DNA from: CAZTDU01 sp964617355
GTDB taxonomy: Bacteria; Pseudomonadota; Gammaproteobacteria; Burkholderiales; SG8-39
Assembly: GCA_964617355.1 (NCBI GenBank)
Contig: CAZTXP010000006.1
Location: 1 to 64,000, forward strand
Reading direction: 5' to 3'
DNA: 64,000 nucleotides
Position numbers and translations under genes: made by a program. How positions within the stretch are numbered: the stretch's first letter is position 1; every line of letters starts with the position of its first letter. This document shows, piece after piece, positions 34,427-44,120 of the stretch. The notes under the pieces were generated by a model. That model saw only the letters and a list, made by a program, of their open reading frames with translations, did not search any database and had not been told where the DNA came from.

Positions 34427-36532
34427 TCAGGCCGGCACGAGCATCCGGCGCAGCCCGGCGACGAAGCGGTCCCACGCCGACGGGTTCTGCACCACCTCGG
34501 CGCGATAGAACGACGGGCACAGCGTCGCGGCGTGGGCGTTCTCGCCGCAGAGGCCGCAGCCCACGCAGCCGTCGATGACCGTGGCGACCGGGTCGCGGCG
34601 CAATGGATCGGGGTTGTCCTTCACCGTGAGCGTCGGGCAGCCCGAGAGGCGGATGCACGAGTGGTCCCCGGTGCAGGTGTCCTCGTCCACGCCGTACTTC
34701 ACGCGCACCACGCGTTCGCCCTTCGCCATCGCCTGCGCGACCACGGGCTTCAACTTCCTCTGCCGCTCCAGCTGGCACTCGCCCTCGGCGACGATGACCT
34801 TCAGGCCCTGGTACTCCGAGCCCATCGCATCCTTCATCGCCTGCTTCATCTCGGACACGTGGTAGGTGTGCACGGTGCGCATCCAGCCCACGCCGACGCC
34901 GCGCAGCGCACGCTCGATGCCCATGTCGGGCGCCTTGTGGTCGCTGTGCTGCGGCGACGAGGGCAGCTCCTGCGTGCCGGTGGCCGAGCTGTAGCCGTTC
35001 TTCATGACGACGAGGATGCCGTCGTCCTTGTTGAACACCGCGTTGGCGACGCCGGTGGTGAGGCCGTTGTGCCAGAAGCCGCCGTCGCCCATGATCGTGA
35101 AGGTGCGGCGGGAGAACATCGGGTTCACCGCCGAGTTCGACGCGAGGCCGAGGCCGTAGCCGAGCACCGTGTTGCCGATGTTGAACGGCGGCAGGGACGA
35201 GAAGAGGTGGCAGCCGATGTCCGCCGACACGTGCACGCGCGAACCGATCTCCTGCTCTACCAGCCGCATCGCCGCGAACACCGGGCGCTCCGGACAGCCG
35301 ACGCAGAAGCCGGGCGGGCGCACGGGCAGGCCGGCGCCGAGGAGTTGCGCGGCCTTCTTCTTCGGCGCGACCAGCGCGTCGAGCTTCGACGTTTCACCGA
35401 GAAACCCGGCGACGCCGCGCAGCACCGTCTCGCCGGTGTACTCGCCCGCGAGCGGCAGCACGCTGGTCTCGGGCTTGCCGGTGGCCTTGCCGTAGAGCAC
35501 GGTGCCATTGACGTCGGCGCGGTGGAGCATGGCGACGATTGCGTCCTCGAGGAACGCGGGCTGGCCTTCCTCGACCAGCAGCACCTTCGACTTGCCGGCG
35601 CAGAACGCGACCACCTCTTCGGGCACCAGCGGGTAGGTCACGTTCATGCAGTAGATCGGGATGCGGCTCTGGCCGAACGCGTCCGCGTAGCCGAGCTGCT
35701 GCAGCGAGCGGATGACGACGTTGTACATGCCGCCCTGGCAGAGGATGCCGAGGTCCTTCAGCTCGCCGTCGAAGACTTCGTTGAGCCGGTGCTCGCGGAT
35801 GTACTTCACCGCCTCGGGCCAGCGCACGTCGATCTTGTGCTTTTCCTGCGCGTAGGTCGACGGCGGCAGGCAGATCTTGCCGTAGTCGAACTCCGGGTTC
35901 GCGAGCGCCGCCCTGCGCGACACCAGCGGCGCGCGGTTCTTCTTCGTCGGGAATGCGCCGGTGACGTGGCAGGCGCGGATGCGCAGCTCGAGCAGCACCG
36001 GCGTGTTCGACACCTCCGAGAGCTCGAAGCCCTGCTCGACCATTTTCACGATGGTCGGCAGGTTGGGGCGCGGGTCCAGCAGCCACATCTGCGACTTCAT
36101 CGCGAACGCGTGGCTGCGCTCCTGGATGATCGACGAGCCCTCGCCGTAGTCCTCGCCGAGGACGATCAGCGCGCCGCCCTTGACGCCCGCCGAAGCGAGG
36201 TTCGACAGCGCGTCGGACGCGACGTTGGTGCCGACGGTGGACTTGAAGGTCACCGCGCCGCGCATCGGGTAGTTGATCGACGCGCCGAGCATCGCCGCGG
36301 CGCCCGCCTCGTTGGCGTTGGTCTCGATGTGCACGCCGAGCTCGTCCATGATGTCGCGCGCGTCGTTCAGCACGTCCATCATGTGCGACACCGGCGCGCC
36401 CTGGTAGCCGCCGACGTACGACACGCCCGCCTGCAGCAGCGCCTTGGTCACCGCGAGGATGCCCTCGCCGTGGAAGACCTCGCCGTCCCCGAGCTTGAGT
36501 TTCTCGACTTCTTCCTTGAAGGAGCGTTCCAT
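34427..36532 (-). CDS. iorA: Indolepyruvate:ferredoxin oxidoreductase alpha subunit, second copy without adjacent beta gene
   Basis: 701 aa. Motifs are as in the copy at 25956: GGYQGAPVSHMMDV, MGDGGFWHNGLTTGV with KNGYSSATG, and CTGDHSCIRLSGCP plus CVGCGLCGENAHAATLC. The Fe-S tail (about 75 residues) is essentially identical between the two copies while the middle is clearly diverged. No iorB follows; the next gene downstream is the MFS transporter. It may share the single IorB or use another partner. Both copies are read from the same strand, about 6.3 kb apart. Confidence 0.92.
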   Translation of the reverse strand: MERSFKEEVEKLKLGDGEVFHGEGILAVTKALLQAGVSYVGGYQGAPVSHMMDVLNDARDIMDELGVHIETNANEAGAAAMLGASINYPMRGAVTFKSTVGTNVASDALSNLASAGVKGGALIVLGEDYGEGSSIIQERSHAFAMKSQMWLLDPRPNLPTIVKMVEQGFELSEVSNTPVLLELRIRACHVTGAFPTKKNRAPLVSRRAALANPEFDYGKICLPPSTYAQEKHKIDVRWPEAVKYIREHRLNEVFDGELKDLGILCQGGMYNVVIRSLQQLGYADAFGQSRIPIYCMNVTYPLVPEEVVAFCAGKSKVLLVEEGQPAFLEDAIVAMLHRADVNGTVLYGKATGKPETSVLPLAGEYTGETVLRGVAGFLGETSKLDALVAPKKKAAQLLGAGLPVRPPGFCVGCPERPVFAAMRLVEQEIGSRVHVSADIGCHLFSSLPPFNIGNTVLGYGLGLASNSAVNPMFSRRTFTIMGDGGFWHNGLTTGVANAVFNKDDGILVVMKNGYSSATGTQELPSSPQHSDHKAPDMGIERALRGVGVGWMRTVHTYHVSEMKQAMKDAMGSEYQGLKVIVAEGECQLERQRKLKPVVAQAMAKGERVVRVKYGVDEDTCTGDHSCIRLSGCPTLTVKDNPDPLRRDPVATVIDGCVGCGLCGENAHAATLCPSFYRAEVVQNPSAWDRFVAGLRRMLVPA

Positions 36533-36609
36533 CGTGTCGTCGCCTCGCGCTGGAATTATCGCCCAAACCGGGCAGAATCCCGGGGCATCGTTCGACCGCG
36601 AGGAATCCG

Positions 36610-37758
36610 ATGGAACCTGTCGACCCGCTGCGCAAGGCCACCGCCGTATTCCGGCAGGAGGGTTCGCTGGAGAGCGGGCGCGGCAAGATCACCGGCATCG
36701 TCGCTTTCGCGCTCGCGTGGTTGTGCCTGCTGGGCGTGCTCGCGTTCCACTTCCCGGAGTACATGACCACGCCGGAGTTGCGGAAAAAGTACTCGGTCGA
36801 CCTGCTGCGGCAGGTGATGCTCGGGGCGATGATCGTCGCCGGCGGCATCGGCGTGGCCAACCTGCTGCTGCGCCGCAACCGCTGGCTGAACGGCACCGCG
36901 GTGCTGCTGGTCGCGCTCACCGTGGCGCTCGGCGGGCACCAGGTGCCGGTGGGCGACTTCCCGGACCACACGCCCTACATCGGCCTCGACTGGTTCATCC
37001 TCGACCTGCTCGGCTCGACGATGATCTTCATCCTGATCGAGAAGGCGTTCCCGATCTACGAGCAGGCGGTGTTCCGGCCCGGATGGCAGACCGACTTCAC
37101 GCACTTCGCGGTCAACCACTTCATCGTCGGGCTGGTGCTGCTGGTGGTGAACTTCCTCGTGCACCGGTTCGTGTCGTTCGTGGCCTATGCGCCGCTGCAG
37201 GCGTGGATCGCCGCGCTGCCCTACCTCGCGCAACTCTTCCTGATCGTGCTCGCCGCCGACTTCGTGCAGTACTGGGCGCATCGCGCGTACCACGAGGTGC
37301 CGTTCCTCTGGCGCTTCCACGCGGTGCATCACAGCGCCAAGTACATGGACTGGATGGCCGGCTCGCGCCAGCACATGCTGGAACTGGTCGCCACGCGCGT
37401 CGCGGTGCTCGGCGCGATCTACGCGCTCGGTTTCTCGAAGGAGGCGATGGACGCCTACATCCTCATCGTCGGCTTCCAGGCGGTGTTCAACCACGCCAAC
37501 GTGCGCCTGCCCGCCGCGTTCGGCAAGGCGCCGTTGAAGTACCTCGTGGTGACGCCGGACTTCCACCACTGGCACCACAGCTCGGAGCAGGAGGCGCTCG
37601 ACCGCAACTACGCGGCGCACTTCGCGTTCCTCGACTATCTCTTCGGCACCGCGGTGAAGTCCGATCGCCGCTTCCCGGAGAAATACGGCGTGCTCGGCGA
37701 CTACATGCCCGAGGGCTTCCTGAAGCAGCAGGCCTTCCCGTTCACCTGGAAGGGCTAG
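36610..37758 (+). CDS. Sterol desaturase/fatty acid hydroxylase family membrane protein
   Basis: 382 aa with several membrane helices. The di-iron histidine clusters are visible: HRAYH (near residue 224), HAVHHS (near 239), FNHANV and HHWHHS (near 320). Such enzymes hydroxylate or desaturate lipids or sterol-like molecules in the membrane using O2. It is a single gene, divergent from iorA and convergent with the SDR gene. The lipid substrate is unknown. Confidence 0.9.
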   Translation: MEPVDPLRKATAVFRQEGSLESGRGKITGIVAFALAWLCLLGVLAFHFPEYMTTPELRKKYSVDLLRQVMLGAMIVAGGIGVANLLLRRNRWLNGTAVLLVALTVALGGHQVPVGDFPDHTPYIGLDWFILDLLGSTMIFILIEKAFPIYEQAVFRPGWQTDFTHFAVNHFIVGLVLLVVNFLVHRFVSFVAYAPLQAWIAALPYLAQLFLIVLAADFVQYWAHRAYHEVPFLWRFHAVHHSAKYMDWMAGSRQHMLELVATRVAVLGAIYALGFSKEAMDAYILIVGFQAVFNHANVRLPAAFGKAPLKYLVVTPDFHHWHHSSEQEALDRNYAAHFAFLDYLFGTAVKSDRRFPEKYGVLGDYMPEGFLKQQAFPFTWKG

Positions 37759-37764
37759 CCGGGC

Positions 37765-38544
37765 TCAACCGCTCGTGAGGTGGATGCCGAAATCGAGGTC
37801 GAGCAGCTGGCCGGTCATCATGCCGGCGCTGGTCACCAGCCACCAGACGGATTCCGCGACTTCGTCGGGCTTGCCGAGGCGCTTGAGCGGCGAGATGTCG
37901 ATCTGGCGCTGCGCGCGGTCGGCGAACGACTCCGGCGCGAGGCGCTCGACGAAGCCGCCCTCGACCAGTGCCGGGCACACTGCATTCACGCGGACCTCGG
38001 GCGCGAGCACCTTCGCGAGCGTCAGCGTCAGCGTGTTCGACGCGCCCTTCGAGGCCGCATAGGCGATCGACGAGCCTCCGCCCGCCTTGCCGGCGCGCGA
38101 AGTGATGTTGACGATGGCGCCGTCGCCGGTGGCCTTCAGGTGCGGCGCGGCGGCGCGCGACATCTGGAACACGCCGATGGTATTCACCGCGTAGATGCGC
38201 TGGAAGTCCTCGGCGTCCAGGCCGTGCAGGTCGGCGAGCGGCACCATCTTGCTGATGCCCGCGGCGTTGACGAGGGCGTCCAGGCGCCCGAACACGCCGA
38301 CCGCCTGCTCGACCAGGCCGACGCAGTCCGGGTCGCGCGAGACGTCGCCTTCGAGCACGATCGCCTTCTGCCCCTCGGCGGTGGCGCCCGCGGCGATCTC
38401 TCGCGCGCGCTCGCGCTGCGAGGCGTCCAGGCAGTTGATGGCGACGTGCCAGCCCTCCTTGACGAAGCGGCGCGCGCAGGCGGCGCCGATGCCGGTGGCG
38501 GCGCCAGTGACGAGGACGGCGCGGCGGGGCTTGCTCGAGGGCAT
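37765..38544 (-). CDS. Short-chain dehydrogenase/reductase
   Basis: 259 aa from ATG 38542-38544. All classical motifs are present: TGAATGIG, NAAG, catalytic Ser in NITSRAGKAG, and YAASK. The C-terminus has DISPLKRLGKPDEVAESVWWL. It is an NAD(P)-dependent oxidoreductase. The intact catalytic site contrasts with the SDR at 29152. It is convergent with the hydroxylase gene (6-nt gap) and divergent from the TRAP binding-protein operon. Confidence 0.9.
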   Translation of the reverse strand: MPSSKPRRAVLVTGAATGIGAACARRFVKEGWHVAINCLDASQRERAREIAAGATAEGQKAIVLEGDVSRDPDCVGLVEQAVGVFGRLDALVNAAGISKMVPLADLHGLDAEDFQRIYAVNTIGVFQMSRAAAPHLKATGDGAIVNITSRAGKAGGGSSIAYAASKGASNTLTLTLAKVLAPEVRVNAVCPALVEGGFVERLAPESFADRAQRQIDISPLKRLGKPDEVAESVWWLVTSAGMMTGQLLDLDFGIHLTSG

Positions 38545-38702
38545 GGGTCGTGCTCCTGCACAGGGAACGGGGGCACCGATTGCACCACGAAAGGGCAGCG
38601 GGTCGCAGCGCAGTGTGTCGACGTGCGAAAGGATCTTGCCAAGCGCGGCCGCGTGCCTTCCAATCGGGCTTTCGCCCAAAACAATCCTCCAGGGAGTCCC
38701 AG

Positions 38703-39851
38703 ATGCGCGCCCCAATCAAGATCGCCGCTGTCGCCGTCTCGCTCGCGTTCTCCGCCGTCGCGGCGGCACAGGCGCCGGCCGCCGCCGGCCCGAAGGTCCT
38801 CAAGATGCAGTCCTCCTGGCCGGCGAGCTCCGCCGCGCAGGACCACTTCAAGCTCTTCGGCGAGCGGCTCGAGAAGGTCTCGGGCGGCACGATCAAGGTC
38901 GAGGCCATGGCCGCCGGCCAGATCGTCCCCGCGTTCGAGGTGCTCGACGCCACCGGCAAGAAGGTGATCGACGGCTTCCACTCGATCTCGTACTACTGGG
39001 TGAACAAGAACCGCGCCGCGGTGCTGTTCGCCGGCCCGCCCGGGGGCCCGTTCGGCATGGACCACTCGGACTACCTCGGCTGGATGTGGAACGGCGGTGG
39101 CCACGAGCTGTGGATCGACCTCTACCAGAACCAGATGAAGCTGCCGCTGATGCCGTTCCCGGGCCACCCCACGAGCCCGCAGGCCTTCGGCTGGTTCAAG
39201 CGCCCGATCAAGAACCTCGCCGACTTCAAGGGCATGAAGTGCCGCCAGACCGGCATCAACGCCGAGGTGTTCCAGCGCATGGGCATGACCACCGTGAACA
39301 TGCCCGGCGGCGAGATCGTGCCGGCCGGCCAGCGCGGCGTGATCGACTGCGCCGAGTGGGTCGGCGGCGTCGAGGACCTGAGGCTGGGTCTCCACAACGT
39401 CTGGAAGATCCACTACACGCCGGGCGTGCACGAGAACAACACCATCGGCGAGATCACCTTCAACCTCGACGTCTGGAAGTCGTTCACGCCGGTACAGCAG
39501 GAACTGGCGCGTTCGGCGATGCGCGACGCCTTCATCAGCTGGTCGGCCGCCTACCAGAAGCAGAACGCAGACGCGATCAAGGAGCTGACCGAGAAGCACG
39601 GCGTGCAGATCCTGCGCACGCCGCCGGACGTGCTGAACGGCTACATCAAGGCCTGGGACGACATGGCCAAGGAAGAATCCGAGAAGAACCCGTTCTTCAA
39701 GAAGGTCTACGACTCGCAGCGCGCCTATGCCGCGATCGTGGTGCCGGCCAAGCGCTTCATGTACCCGCCGTACTCGTTCGTCGCCAACCACTACTGGAAG
39801 GACGACGCGCGCGGCGCCGCGCCGGCCAAGGCCGCGGACAAGAAGAAGTAG
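38703..39851 (+). CDS. TRAP transporter substrate-binding protein (DctP/TakP type)
   Basis: 382 aa; AGGGAG before ATG 38703. The signal peptide is IKIAAVAVSLAFSAVAAAQA. The mature part has MQSSWPASSAAQDHF and the ligand-binding segments KGMKCRQTGINAEVFQRMG and IDCAEWVGG, the pattern of TRAP receptors for 2-oxoacids and other carboxylates such as TakP. No DctQ/M genes are adjacent; a full TRAP system is at 49275-52084. It is the first gene of a four-gene operon. Confidence 0.88.
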   Translation: MRAPIKIAAVAVSLAFSAVAAAQAPAAAGPKVLKMQSSWPASSAAQDHFKLFGERLEKVSGGTIKVEAMAAGQIVPAFEVLDATGKKVIDGFHSISYYWVNKNRAAVLFAGPPGGPFGMDHSDYLGWMWNGGGHELWIDLYQNQMKLPLMPFPGHPTSPQAFGWFKRPIKNLADFKGMKCRQTGINAEVFQRMGMTTVNMPGGEIVPAGQRGVIDCAEWVGGVEDLRLGLHNVWKIHYTPGVHENNTIGEITFNLDVWKSFTPVQQELARSAMRDAFISWSAAYQKQNADAIKELTEKHGVQILRTPPDVLNGYIKAWDDMAKEESEKNPFFKKVYDSQRAYAAIVVPAKRFMYPPYSFVANHYWKDDARGAAPAKAADKKK

Positions 39852-39864
39852 CACGAGCCCCGGC

Positions 39865-40257
39865 ATGACGATCCGCAAGGAGTTCCTCCTCGAGAGCCTC
39901 GCGCCGCCGATCAGCCACTACTGCGACGCGGTGCGCTGGGGAGACCTGCTCTTCGTGTCGGGGGTTCCCCCCCTCGACGCGAAGGGCAACGTCGTCGGCG
40001 TCGACGACCCGGCGGAACAGACGAGGCAGATCTTCCGCAACATGAAGGAAATCCTCGATGCCGCGGGTGCGCGCGTCGAGGACGTCCTCAAGGTGACGGT
40101 CTACCTGACCGACGTGAACGACCGCAAGAAGATCAACCCGGTGCGCCAGCAGTTCTTCGGCGACGCGCGCCCGGCGAGCACGCTGATCGGCATCAAGGAA
40201 CTCGCCATTCCCGGCATGAAGGTCGAGATCGAGGCGGTGTTCGGGGTGCGCAGCTGA
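39865..40257 (+). CDS. RidA-family protein (third copy)
   Basis: 130 aa. The RidA core is VRWGDLLFVSGVPP, EQTRQIFRNMKEILDAAGARVEDVLKVTVYLTDVND and GMKVEIEAVFG. In the loop before the last strand, where deaminating RidA proteins have a substrate-binding Arg, it reads ELAIPGM with no Arg, suggesting one of the non-deaminase Rid groups. It sits 13 nt after the TRAP receptor gene, and its stop overlaps the next start (TGATG). Confidence 0.85.
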   Translation: MTIRKEFLLESLAPPISHYCDAVRWGDLLFVSGVPPLDAKGNVVGVDDPAEQTRQIFRNMKEILDAAGARVEDVLKVTVYLTDVNDRKKINPVRQQFFGDARPASTLIGIKELAIPGMKVEIEAVFGVRS

Positions 40258-41219
40258 TGCCGCGTCGCCTGATCGCCGCGCTGCTCGCGGCGGCCGCCTG
40301 CGGCGCGGCACACGCGCAGGATTTCCCGTCGCGGCCGCTCAGGATCATCGTGCCGTTCGCGGCGGGCGGCAGCGTCGACATCTCGGCGCGCATGGTGGCG
40401 CAACCGATGTCGGAAGAACTTGGCCAGCCCGTGGTGGTCGAGAACCGCGCCGGCGCCGGGGGGCGCGTCGGCGGCACCGCGGTCGCGAAGGCCGCGGCCG
40501 ACGGCTACACGCTCCTCGCCGGCTCGAGCGGCTCGCTCACCGGCATGGAGGCGGTCACTCGGAACCCGCCGTACTCGGTGCTGAAGGACTTCACCGCGAT
40601 CGCGCTCGTCAACGTCACGCCGATGGCGGTGGTGGCGGGGCCGGGCGGCAAGGCGGCGACGCTTGCCGAATTCCTCGCCGCGGCGAAGGCCGCGCCCGGC
40701 ACGGTCGGCGTCGCGTCGGCCGGGACCGGTACCTCGAACCACCTCGCGATCGAGCTCTTGCAGACGGTCGCCGGCGTGAACTTCCTGCACGTGCCGTACA
40801 AGGGCAGCGGGCAGGCGCTGCAGGACCTGCTCGCCGGGCAGGTGCCTTACATGGTGGACCAGATCGCGTCTTCGGCGGGCCACGCGAAGCAGGGCAAGCT
40901 GCGCGTGCTGTCGGTGATGACCTCGCAGCGTTCGTCGATCCTGCCGGACGTGCAGACGCTCGCCGAGCTCGGGCTGCCCGGCGTCGAGGCCGCTTCGTTC
41001 ACCGGCATCCTGGCGCCGGCGGGCTTGCCGGCGCCGATCGTCGAGCGGCTCCAGAAGGCGGTGCTCGCCGCCGCCGCGAAGCCGCAGGTCATGCAGCGCT
41101 TCCGCGAGATCGGCGCCGATCCGCGCGCGCTCGGCGCGGCTGCGTTCTCGGAGTTCCTGAAGGCCGACCTAGAGCGCTGGAAGGGCGTGGCCACCAAGGC
41201 CAATCTCACCGTCGACTGA
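40257..41219 (+). CDS. Bug/TctC-type solute-binding protein
   Basis: 320 aa. A signal peptide (LIAALLAAAACGAAHAQ) precedes FPSRPLRIIVPFAAGGSVD, then NRAGAGG and HVPYKGSG. It is a periplasmic carboxylate receptor, again without TctA/B. It is coupled by a one-base overlap to the RidA gene and followed 18 nt later by the isomerase gene, which suggests that its ligand is the isomerase substrate or a precursor. Confidence 0.9.
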   Translation: MPRRLIAALLAAAACGAAHAQDFPSRPLRIIVPFAAGGSVDISARMVAQPMSEELGQPVVVENRAGAGGRVGGTAVAKAAADGYTLLAGSSGSLTGMEAVTRNPPYSVLKDFTAIALVNVTPMAVVAGPGGKAATLAEFLAAAKAAPGTVGVASAGTGTSNHLAIELLQTVAGVNFLHVPYKGSGQALQDLLAGQVPYMVDQIASSAGHAKQGKLRVLSVMTSQRSSILPDVQTLAELGLPGVEAASFTGILAPAGLPAPIVERLQKAVLAAAAKPQVMQRFREIGADPRALGAAAFSEFLKADLERWKGVATKANLTVD

Positions 41220-41237
41220 ACTGCGGGACTGACCGCC

Positions 41238-41978
41238 ATGGACAACAACGTCACCCGCATCGGCCTCGTGGTCCCGCCCGGCAACGTCGCGATGGAGCGC
41301 GAGCTCGCGATGTACCTGGCCGACGGCGTGGCGATGAACGTCAATCGCCTGTCGCGCCCGACGCCGGCGGTCACCAAGGAGTCGCTGCTCGCGATGATCG
41401 GCTCGCTCGACCAGGCAGTGACCGACCTCTCGTTCTGCTGGCCCAAGCCCGAGATCATCATCTACGGCTGCACCAGCGGCAGCTTCGTCTCCGGCCCCGG
41501 CAAGGACGAGGAGCTCGCGCACCGCATCACCGACAAGGTCGGCATCAAGGCCGTCACCACGTCGACCGCGATCATCGAGGCCCTGCGCGCCGTCGGAGCG
41601 AAGAAGGTGTTCCTGCTCGCGCCCTACATCCCGGACGTGATGAAGCACGAGGTCGAGCTGCTCGAGTACCACGGCTTCACCGTCACCGGCTCCGACACCT
41701 TCAACTGCCACGACACGCGCGACATCGCCAAGATCTCGACCGCGCAGGTCGCCGAGCGCCTCACGCGGCACCGCGAAGTGATCGACCGCAGCGACACCGT
41801 GTTCATCAGCTGCACGCAGCTCCTCACCATGGACAGGATCGCCGAGATGGAAGCGGCGGTCGGCAAGCCCATCGTGACGTCGAACCAGGCCTCGCTGTGG
41901 GCGGGCCTGAAGCGCATCGGCGCGCCCGCGGGGCGCAATGCGCCGGGCAAGCTCTTCGACGGCATGCGGCAGGCCTGA
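41238..41978 (+). CDS. Asp/Glu racemase-superfamily enzyme, maleate isomerase/arylmalonate decarboxylase-like
   Basis: 246 aa. Two active-site Cys motifs are seen: IIYGCTSGSFVSG near residue 78 and VFISCTQLLTMD near residue 195, as in maleate cis-trans isomerases and related decarboxylases. The product probably isomerises or decarboxylates a dicarboxylic acid in the cytosol. It is the last gene of the TRAP-receptor/RidA/Bug operon, fitting a dicarboxylate uptake and conversion unit. Confidence 0.85.
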   Translation: MDNNVTRIGLVVPPGNVAMERELAMYLADGVAMNVNRLSRPTPAVTKESLLAMIGSLDQAVTDLSFCWPKPEIIIYGCTSGSFVSGPGKDEELAHRITDKVGIKAVTTSTAIIEALRAVGAKKVFLLAPYIPDVMKHEVELLEYHGFTVTGSDTFNCHDTRDIAKISTAQVAERLTRHREVIDRSDTVFISCTQLLTMDRIAEMEAAVGKPIVTSNQASLWAGLKRIGAPAGRNAPGKLFDGMRQA

Positions 41979-42037
41979 GGGCCGCCGCCGGCATCACCTC
42001 GCGATCACCGATTTCCTTGGCGAAAGGTTTCCTCCCG

Positions 42038-44086
42038 ATGCGCCGCCTATTCCTGCTCGGAAGCATGGTTTCCGTATCCTGCCTTCCGACTCCATCCTTC
42101 GCCGGCCGCTACGCGACCGACGTCCCGGCGCTCGGCTACTCGGCCTCGAACATGGATCGCAGCGTCGATCCGCGGCAGGACTTCTATCGCTACGCCGTCG
42201 GCGGTTGGATGAAGAAGACCGCCATCCCCGCGAGCGACCCCGACACCGGCGGCTTCCGCCTGCTGTTCCACAACCTCAACGACCAGCTGCTCAAGCTCAT
42301 CCGCGACGCCGCGCAGGCGCCCGCGGGCCAGCGCGACGGCCTGCAGCAGCAGGTCGGCGACTTCTACCGCGCCGCGATGGACACGCCGCGTCTCGACGCG
42401 CTCGGCCTGAAGCCGCTGGGCAACGACCTCGAGGCCTTCGATCCCGCGAGCGGCGCGCAAGGGCTCGGGCGCCTGCTCGCCCAGGTCCAGCTCGGCTATG
42501 GCGCATCCCCGCTGCTCAACGCGTTCGCCGGCCCGGACCCGAAGCAGAGCGCGATGAACGCGCTGTCGCTGGTCACCGGCGTGCGCACGCTGAACCAGGA
42601 CGAGTACGCGAAGCCGCAGGCGAAGGGCGTCCGCGACCTGTACCTAGAGCACGTCGCGCGCATGTTCCGGTCGCTCGGCGAGGCGCCCGAGCAGGCCGGC
42701 GCCCATGCGCGCGCCGTGCTGTCGATCGAGTCCGAACTGGCGGCCGCCGAACTGACGCTGGTGCAGCGTGCGGATCCGTCCGCGCACTACCACAAGCTGT
42801 CGTTGGCCGAGGCGCAGGCGCTGGTTCCCGCCATCGACCTGCGCGCCTTCCTCGACGGGCTCGGCGTCGCGCCGCCCGCGACCGTGGTGGTGACCGATCC
42901 CGATGGCTTGCGCGCCATGCAGAAGGTGCTTTCGCGGCGCCCGGCCGAGGAGTTGCGCGCGCTGCTGCGCTGGCACGTGCTGACCGCGCGCGCCTCCACG
43001 CTCGGCCAGCCGTGGCAGGGGCTGGACCAGGACTTCAGCCTGCGCAAGCAGGGCCTCAAGGCGGCCGAGCCGCGCGAGCAGGAAGTGACGCAGGCCATCA
43101 GCCGGCTGCTGTTCCACCCGCTGTCGCAGCTCTACGTGAAGGCGCACTTCCCCGAATCGACGCGCCGCGACATCACCGAGATGGTCGGCCACATCAAGGA
43201 CGAGTTCGCGCTGCGCCTGCGCGCCAACCGCTGGCTCGACGAGCCGACGCGCAAGGCCGCGCTGGAGAAGCTCGGCAAGCTCGACGTCGCGGTCGGCTAC
43301 CCGGAGCGGTGGATCGACTTCGGCGCCGTCGAGATCCGGCCCGACGACCATTTCGGCAACGTGCGGCGCATCGACCGCTTCCTGCAGGCGCGCAGCTTCG
43401 CGCGCGTCGGCCAGCCGGCGGTGAACGAGCGCTTCTCCGCGCCCAACGAGACCGCGCCGATCGCGGTCAACGCCGCCTACGACCCGCAGCGCAACAGCGT
43501 CGACATCACGGCCGCGATCGTGCAGCCGCCGTTCTACGTGCCGGGCGCCGACGCAGCGGTGAACTACTGCACCATCGGCGCGGTGATCGGCCACGAGCTG
43601 ACGCACGGGTTCGACAGCCAGGGGCGCCAGTACGACGCTGCGGGCAGCCTGCGCGACTGGTGGACGCCGCAGGCCACGGCACGATTCACGCAGCGCACCG
43701 ACGTGCTGGTGGAGCAGTACGGCCGGTTCGAGATCTTGCCGGGCCTGATGCACAACGGACGCCTGACGCTGACCGAGAACACCGCCGACCTCGGCGGCAT
43801 CACGCTCGCGCACGCGGCGCTTCGGCGCAAGCTCGCGAAGCAGCCGCTGGCAAAGATCGACGGCCTGACGAGCGACCAGCGCTGCTTCGTCGCGTGGGCG
43901 CAGATGTGGGCCTTCAAGGCGCGCTCGGAGCGGCTACGCCTGCTGGTGGCCGCCGACTATCACGCGATCTCGTCTGTGCGTGCGTTCGCGCCGCTGCTGC
44001 ACCTCGACGCCTTCCACCGCGCCTTCGGCACGCGCAAGGGCGACGCGATGTGGCGCGCGCCCGAGCGGCGCGTGACGATCTGGTAG
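42038..44086 (+). CDS. M13-family zinc metallopeptidase (neprilysin/PepO-like)
   Basis: 682 aa from ATG 42038, with GAAAGG 10 nt upstream. A signal peptide (LFLLGSMVSVSCLPTPSFA) is followed by the M13 N-terminal SVDPRQDFYRYAVGGWMKKT. The zinc site is VIGHELTHGFD, and the downstream ligand motif is ENTADLGG. The final conserved W of the family is kept (RRVTIW). It is an exported endopeptidase for short peptides. Length fits bacterial PepO-like enzymes. It is a single gene. Confidence 0.92.
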   Translation: MRRLFLLGSMVSVSCLPTPSFAGRYATDVPALGYSASNMDRSVDPRQDFYRYAVGGWMKKTAIPASDPDTGGFRLLFHNLNDQLLKLIRDAAQAPAGQRDGLQQQVGDFYRAAMDTPRLDALGLKPLGNDLEAFDPASGAQGLGRLLAQVQLGYGASPLLNAFAGPDPKQSAMNALSLVTGVRTLNQDEYAKPQAKGVRDLYLEHVARMFRSLGEAPEQAGAHARAVLSIESELAAAELTLVQRADPSAHYHKLSLAEAQALVPAIDLRAFLDGLGVAPPATVVVTDPDGLRAMQKVLSRRPAEELRALLRWHVLTARASTLGQPWQGLDQDFSLRKQGLKAAEPREQEVTQAISRLLFHPLSQLYVKAHFPESTRRDITEMVGHIKDEFALRLRANRWLDEPTRKAALEKLGKLDVAVGYPERWIDFGAVEIRPDDHFGNVRRIDRFLQARSFARVGQPAVNERFSAPNETAPIAVNAAYDPQRNSVDITAAIVQPPFYVPGADAAVNYCTIGAVIGHELTHGFDSQGRQYDAAGSLRDWWTPQATARFTQRTDVLVEQYGRFEILPGLMHNGRLTLTENTADLGGITLAHAALRRKLAKQPLAKIDGLTSDQRCFVAWAQMWAFKARSERLRLLVAADYHAISSVRAFAPLLHLDAFHRAFGTRKGDAMWRAPERRVTIW

Positions 44087-44120
44087 GGGGCCGCGGGCCG
44101 GTGCGCGTGCGCCGGCGGGG

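Noticed and set aside
33821..36766. Plus-strand 981-codon open frame opposite iorA
   Set aside because: It mirrors a well-supported minus-strand gene and has the same low-quality Arg/Ala/His composition.
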